NCBI GenBank assembly: GCA_024741835.1
Contig: JAENRP010000066.1
Coordinates: 1-64,000, forward strand
Source: Diplocarpon mali
Lineage: Eukaryota; Ascomycota; Leotiomycetes; Helotiales; Drepanopezizaceae
Reading direction: 5' to 3'
Length of the DNA: 64,000 nucleotides
In this document: piece after piece, positions 58,575-64,000 of the stretch
Layout: each line of letters starts with the position of its first letter
How positions within the stretch are numbered: position 1 is the first letter of the stretch
Made by a program: the position numbers and the translations under genes
The notes under the pieces: model-generated
Told to the model about the DNA's origin: nothing
Database searches by the model: none
What the model saw: only the letters and a program-made list of their open reading frames with translations

Positions 58575-60505
58575 ATGATCTCCAACCCTTCTCTGCAGGC
58601 CAGCCGACTGTGGCTGAATTCTATCGGCGGCTTCCTCCTCTACTTTGTCATGTTCTTCCTCATCCGCCGCGCATCCTTCAATGTCCTGCCTCTCACGCTG
58701 GACACCGCGTGGCAGGTGCTGCTGACCGAAATCAGCCGACAGAAGAGCTCCCGCATGTTGCGACGTCTTCGCGAGCGGATCGACGACCGTCGGGCCGGCT
58801 ACACGAAAGAGGCTCTGCTCTATGAGGATCCCAAGGCCTTCCACCGCCGGTGCGGCCGAGAGAACCTCGCCGGCGTCTCGTACCTGGTCTCCATTGTCGG
58901 CTATCGAGAGGAGGAGGATCTCTTCCGCAAAGCCCTGCAGACATACCGGCACAGCTGCACCGGCCTCACCACGATGTTCGTAGCCGTGGACGGCGATGCC
59001 GCCCTCGACCTGGAAATGGTTGCGACGGTCCAGCAGGTCTACCCGCACGCCAAAATCATCCCGCTGAAAGAGCCCTTCTCGAGTATGGCGCAGCGCCTGG
59101 CCGAGCTGCACGCCTTCGGACCGGCGTACTGCCCCCCCGTCTCAGAGCACAACCGCCTGGACGACTTCAACAGCCTCCCTCTCGCCGTCCGCGAGGAGGC
59201 CGAGGCCGTGGCGATGCGCCAGGTCACCGGGGAAGCCCACCGCATCCTCGAGGCGAACGGTGCCTTTGACGACGATGGGGGCGACGACGAGACCCCTTTC
59301 CAGGTCATCTGCTTCTACCAGCCGCACGGGGGGAAGAAGGACGTCATCTTCACCAACGCGGTCCTCGGCGTGGTGATGAAGAACATCCTGGGGGTCGAGT
59401 ATATCTGGACGAGCGATTCCGACAGCGTCGTCCTGGAAGGCACCGTCGACAAGACGGTAAGTCGCAGCCCGGCCCCGAAATCCCCCATGGCCAGCTTGAC
59501 GCGAGCCCGACACTGGGCCGAATGGCTCAGATGCTAACGCCCGCACAGATGGGATGCATGGCGCTCGACGCCGGGGTCGGCGGATCGTGTACGAGTCTGG
59601 GCGTCCACAATCCAGACGAGAGCATCGTCGCAGCCCTGACCAGCGCGGCGTACTGGAGCGAGCTGGCCTACAGCCGGGGCCAGTCTGGCGCCGTGGGCGC
59701 GACCGACTGCCAACCGGGCCCCTGCGCCTCCTTCAAGATCGAGGCGCTGGCGGAGGTCATCTTCAAGTGGTACACGCAGACCATGCTGGGCCGGAAGACC
59801 ATCGTCAACGACGATCGCCATCTGACGACATGCCTGCTGCTGAGGGGCTGGCGGGTCACCTTCAACACGAATCTCCTGACGCTCACCGACACGCCCACGA
59901 CGGCCACCTCGCTGCTCATCCAGCAGCTCCGCTGGGCCCGCGCGGCGTACATGGAGACGCTCGCATACCCCCTCGTCTATGCCATCCACGGGCCCATCTC
60001 GTTCTACTGCGCCGTCAACCGGGCCTACGCGCCCGTCGGCAACGCGGTTCTGATCTTCCGCTACGCCCTCACGGGGCAGTCGGCGTGGCGCATGTCCCTC
60101 GTGGACGTCTGCCTTCGCCTCGCCATCTGCGCGACGTACAACCTGAACTTCCTCCCGCGGCAGCAGAGCTCCAAGGGCGCCCTCCGGATGCTCCTCGCCG
60201 TCAGCAGCCAGTTCTTCTACCTGATCCCCATGCCCGGCATCGGGCTGTGGAGCTGCTTCACCCTGATGCAGGGCTCCTGGGGTAACCAGATGCGGAGCCA
60301 GCAGCAGAAGGCCGCCGAAGAGCGACACCTCGGCCGGGAGAATCTGTGGAGCGTGCTGGCCATCTCGGCCTGGCTGGGTATCGTCGCCGCAGTGCTCGCG
60401 CGGTGTTGCGCGGCCTCGTTCTACCCGGCGAGCCAGGGCTTCTGTGCCGCCTACGCCTGCGTGCTGGTGACGGTCTCCATTGCCTGGTTGTTCTTGCGGA
60501 GATGA
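58575..60505 (+). CDS. Hyaluronan-synthase-like GT2 polysaccharide synthase
   Basis: Processive family-2 glycosyltransferase of the plasma membrane, like HAS/Cps1 and the fungal type-2 GTs needed for hyphal growth on surfaces. 612 aa, exons 58575-59456 and 59549-60505 (phase 0). N-terminal TM (15-32), then LVSIVGYREEEDLF opening the GT-A domain, VAVDGDAALD, the DxD site TSDSDS (D281, D283), GPCASFK (about 351-357, acceptor loop), NDDRHLT (381-387, catalytic base region) and QQLRWAR (419-425, the QxxRW product-binding motif). Four to six further TM segments follow. All catalytic motifs are present. A second in-frame AG at 59530 would add MLTPAQ; the CTAAC branch site between favours 59549. The sugar polymer cannot be named from sequence. 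Confidence 0.88.
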
Positions 60506-61642
60506 AGGGCACTCGTCGGGAGCCTCTTGGGCCGTCTGGGTTTTTCGTTCATTCATTCATTCTTTCTTTCTTTCTTTCTGTCTTTCCTTCTCTCTTTTCG
60601 TCTTGGGAGTGGGTTTTGCGCGACGGAGTTGGCTCGGAAAAGCACGGCCATGGTGACAGGACTCGCCAGACTGGTTGTGCCAACCCGCTTCACCAGGTGA
60701 GCGGCACCGTTGAGCATGGAAATACCCCTGATTTTCCTTTTGGCCATCGGGGAACGGCAGGTCGAGAAACCTCCCACGCAAGTTGTACTCTAGTGTCATA
60801 TGAATACACAGACGTAATCCTTCATCCCGACTGTTCGCCTGACACGAGAGAAGGGATCCGCCCACGACTTGTGCGGTGGCGCTTCACGCGTATAACATTC
60901 GGTCCCCTGCACCCGAGCCACAGGGATCCATATATCGGCCCGCACACCTTGAAGAATGCTGCTCCGCCTGTCGCCGGCTCGTCACGTTCGCCAGCGGAGA
61001 TATTGCAGGCCGCATCATACACCATCCCCTAGCCTTCTGTCGGGTAAGTTTCTGTCGTTTTGGTCATGCTGATGTTGTCAGCGCATTGTGCTGCGGTTAT
61101 GGAGTGTCTTCGTCCTCGACGGCGAGATCAGCGAGATTCAGTTGGGTGCCGGGTTTAGTCCGCCGTGTTCGCTGCGTCGCTGGTGTCGTGGAGGTTTTCC
61201 TCGAGGAATCCCGAGATTTACATGCACGCGCCAAGCCCTTCGGCTGCGCTGTATCGCGCTACAGTAGCTCATCACGGGATCTGGAAGGAGACTCATTTGC
61301 GTCGCTCGGGATGTCAGCTGCACAATGGGGCCAGACTTGGCGTGTCCTTGGTCTCCACGATGATAGTCTTGTTTACGCCGGCGCTCCAGCAGTTGTCGCT
61401 GATCAAGCTGTCTCGAGATCGTCCGGCTGAGCGGACATGCACTTGGGATCATGAGCAAGATGGGCGGGAACCTGCACGTAGCCGCGAGCGGCGAGGCAAG
61501 GGACGAGGACATACAGGAGACACGTCCAGAGAGGCACACATGCAGGTACTGTGCAACGCAAACACAAGCTGCTGCTTCGGGGCACGTGACGGAAAGCAAC
61601 TCCAAGTTCTATATCTTGCCGACCCCCATCACCCCTCGACTG
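60506..61642. other. Spacer between convergent genes
   Basis: 1.1 kb. Begins with a TTCATT/TTTC simple repeat (60548-60600). No supported gene; frames at 61138-61605 (-) and 61165-61845 (+) overlap each other and the neighbouring 3' end without family features. Confidence 0.55.
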
Positions 61643-63226
61643 CTAAAACGGATAACTCACCACCTCCTCCTCCTTGTCCAGCTCCAGGCCAGCCTCAACC
61701 TGTTGCCTATGCCTCTGGTCTAGGTACTCGAGCAACACGTCCTGGTACCTCTCCTTGCCCTTGTAACGACTCACCTCGTCGCCCCAGCTGCGAACGGCGC
61801 TCGCCAGGCGGCCGGGCACGTACGGCTCCTCGCAGATCTCCGTGATGGGGTGGAAGTACGTGCGGATGGTAAACACTACACCGCCGCTGCGCGGTAGGCG
61901 TCGCAGAGTCTGCCGCTCGGAGCGGAAGAAGTGATGTTCGATGGCTTTGTTCTTCTCGGCGGTGAACCAGCCCACGGTACCCTCTTCGCCGTCCTCGTCC
62001 CCGATGCTAGAGGACCAGGGTAAGGAGTCATCGACCTGGATAAAATAATTGTTCTGGGCGCTGCGTCAGCTTGTGCGTGTGTCTTGTCGCTGAACCTTCC
62101 CTTTCCTTTGGAGAGCTGTGAATCTTTGCCGAGCGAGGAGGGAAAAGGCACGTACGCGCTGCACCGGCCCGTGAGGCTGCACACGACGGAAGAAATTCAC
62201 CATGCCTTTCTCCAGCTTCTCCTTGTAGCCCGGCACGTTCCCGCTGTAGTGAATCTCGCTCAGTGGCATCCCGAGCTTGTCCTCCAGCTTCCAAAAGCCG
62301 GCGAGCAGAATCGAACCTGCCAGAAGGTAATACTGTCCGTCTTCCTTTTCAAACATAATGGCCAGGTCATCCTGCGTCATGCGCGCGGCCATCTGCATCG
62401 GGTCTTCGAGCAGCGGGCGCTCGACGATGTTGAAGGACTCGCCAGTGACGAGGTTATCCATCCCGACAGGCGTTTTCCGGTACAGAGATGGGTACCGCTC
62501 AGGCAGGTAGCCGGTCAGCTCTTCGAGGAGCTCCACGGCGCCGTCAAAAGCCGCCGGATCCGTGTAGCTACATTTGGAGCCGCGCTCGACGATGCGTTTC
62601 GCCTTGTCGGCGTGGTATTTCAGGTATTGATTGTCCAGCTCTGCCTGCGGTCAGTCCGGCTCCAAGAATTTATATACCGCTTCCCGTGACCAAGCTACCC
62701 ACCAATCCATTCATCCCAGTTCATGTTTCGGAGGCCCATGGTGATGTGGTAAGGCCCATATCTGAAAGGGCGGTAAGCATTCGGCTTTGTAGTATGGACA
62801 TTCCAGTTGGGCGCCGGAGATGCTGTTGGCCGTTTGAACTCCATGGGCGGCCATTCTGGGAGAGTCAGCTGCTGCTGCCCAGCCAGGATCTTGGTTGTAG
62901 GACGGACCTCCGGTTTTTCGTGGAGGCGCTTTGAAACTCCTTCCTGCCGGCTTTTCAATGTCAGGAGTCGTCGGTCGGCTGCTACGGCTTGGCTTCTTGA
63001 GATACTGGACTGTCCGGGTGAAGAGCCACAATGTGATGACTAGCAGCAGGGCCCCGTACAGCACGAGCTTCGGGCTCCCTGCAGCTGTCCACATCACCGT
63101 AGAGAATCTCATCCGCTCCACGGTCTTGCTAGCCCATTCTCGATGTCCCGCTGCTCGATTGTCCATTTCGAGGCTTCCCATGCGCCGGAAGTGAGAAACC
63201 CAAGTAGGAAGAAACGCAGAAAGCAT
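61643..63226 (-). CDS. DUF3445 heme-dependent oxidative N-demethylase-like membrane protein
   Basis: 455 aa, exons 62908-63226, 62703-62855, 62156-62640 and 61643-62053, all GT-AG with frame closing. The family (DUF3445, HDOD-like) uses heme to demethylate secondary amines in characterised bacterial members; the fungal substrate is unknown. Conserved blocks: FRYGPYHITMGLRNMNWDEW, SLYRKTPVGMDNLVTGESF, QDDLAIMF, LLAGSILLAGFWKL, then HHFFRSERQTLRRLP and FTIRTYFHPI. An N-terminal TM (54-70) anchors it, with a Ser/Pro linker. A perfect GTGAGT donor sits six codons before the stop, so a further 3' exon is possible. Start at 63226 is preferred because of a TATA element at 63263; 63181 is the alternative. 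Confidence 0.85.
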
Positions 63227-64000
63227 GCTCGTAGGACGGAAATCAAAAACACTTCCACAGCTATATATGCAATTCAAGTGCCACAGTCGATAACACCAAC
63301 CTATTCAACGGGGAACTTGCCCCGCGATGGGCACGCGCGAGAGTGGGCAGCGCTGGCCTTATCAACCCGGCCCCCAGGGACTTTTTTTCCACTTCGGGCT
63401 AATGCCAGTCGCCATCGACTCCGAGGGGGACAACGTCGCAGGGAGACCACCTCGGGAGATATCTGGAATGAGAGACTAGACGCCCAATCAAACCCGAGCC
63501 GGTCGCATCTACCTCCTGGGACGCGATAGTTGGACGTGGGCAGAAAGAATCCATGGTCGAATGACAGGAACAGGGACGCTGAAGCCGGCCGGGCGTCCGC
63601 GGGCCTGGCTTGCATCAGTGCCGAGTTCCAAACGCGGGCTGTCGGACTGGAACTGGCAACAATCTCACGCCGTGTTGACATCGGCATCGGCTATGCAGTG
63701 GTGTCGTCGAAAGGGGTGGTATCCAAGATTGGAGTATTGTGTTGCCAAGAATGGCGGACGCTAAGCCTGAATAGATCACCTTCTCCGCAAGCCTTGGCCC
63801 CTTTCAACAAGCGATCTCGCTTGACTGGAGTAAATATTGATCTTGAGTGACGGACGAGCCCACGGGCTGAACTGAAGATGGAAGTCGAATAGTGCTCACT
63901 ATACGTTGGCTCGATAACCACTCCTCGTATCCGGTTGCAATTGAACACCCACGTTGGGAATTAAGAGGCCAGGAGCTGAGAACCAAATGATGCAACAAGC
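63227..64000. other. Upstream region of the DUF3445 gene
   Basis: 774 bp to the window edge; promoter plus sequence with no supported gene. Confidence 0.55.
63262..63269 (-). promoter_or_regulatory. TATA-box-like element
   Basis: TATATAG on the minus strand about 40 bp before the ATG at 63226. Confidence 0.4.

Overview
The window is nuclear DNA of a filamentous ascomycete (Pezizomycotina). The evidence is the intron style (about 33 short introns, mostly 45-100 bp, with CTAAC/CTGAC-like branch sites), the GC-rich codon use, and fungal-type proteins: Spo7, End3, a Cld1-like hydrolase, a low-affinity iron permease, a fungal Mn-type CDF transporter and an LSH/MUS-30 remodeler. I cannot place it below subphylum. 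The spacers are long and unusually rich in microsatellites and minisatellites. One undetermined base (N) sits at 2641 in a G run.

Layout. 0.6-2.6 kb: a seven-exon cytochrome P450. 5.3-9.2 kb: a divergent pair, a mitochondrial Cld1/ABHD5-type hydrolase (-) and Spo7 (+), both acting on phospholipids. 9.9-10.9 kb: a small CX5R phosphatase-like protein. 10.9-16.1 kb: a repeat-rich gene desert. 16.1-17.8 kb: an Unc93-like transporter. 19.9-21.2 kb: END3, endocytic actin patches. 22.1-23.3 kb: coding-like but unresolved sequence. 23.4-25.1 kb (-): a PCI-domain Csn12/Thp1-like protein, head to head with a LSH/DDM1-type SNF2 remodeler at 26.5-29.2 kb (+).

31.0-34.5 kb (-): an Mpv17/PMP22-family mitochondrial membrane protein and an eight-exon CDF metal exporter with a long GAA/TTC tract in one intron. 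36.8-38.5 kb: an iron permease made of four internal repeats. 39.8-41.3 kb (-): an unrecognised disordered protein. 42.2-43.1 kb (-): a gene resembling the N-terminal domain of fungal STAND/ankyrin proteins, 5' end unresolved. 45.9-48.2 kb: a NIPA-type magnesium transporter with a long disordered tail. 49.0-50.7 kb: a CYP7-like P450.

52.5-63.2 kb is the part that looks most like a functional neighbourhood. It holds a GT31-like glycosyltransferase with a C-terminal PAN/apple-like module (-), a 4.4 kb spacer, a hyaluronan-synthase-like GT2 polysaccharide synthase (+), and a membrane-anchored DUF3445 heme oxygenase-type protein (-). Joint work on a surface glycan is inference only.

I found no rRNA, convincing tRNA, CRISPR, telomeric repeat or intact transposon. 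The most notable sequence-level observations are three GC-AG introns among about 33, the intronic GAA/TTC tract, and the 22-23 kb stretch. I did not find strong evidence for a wholly new system. Exon boundaries were placed by hand from reading frame, splice signals and family conservation; transcript data are the decisive test.
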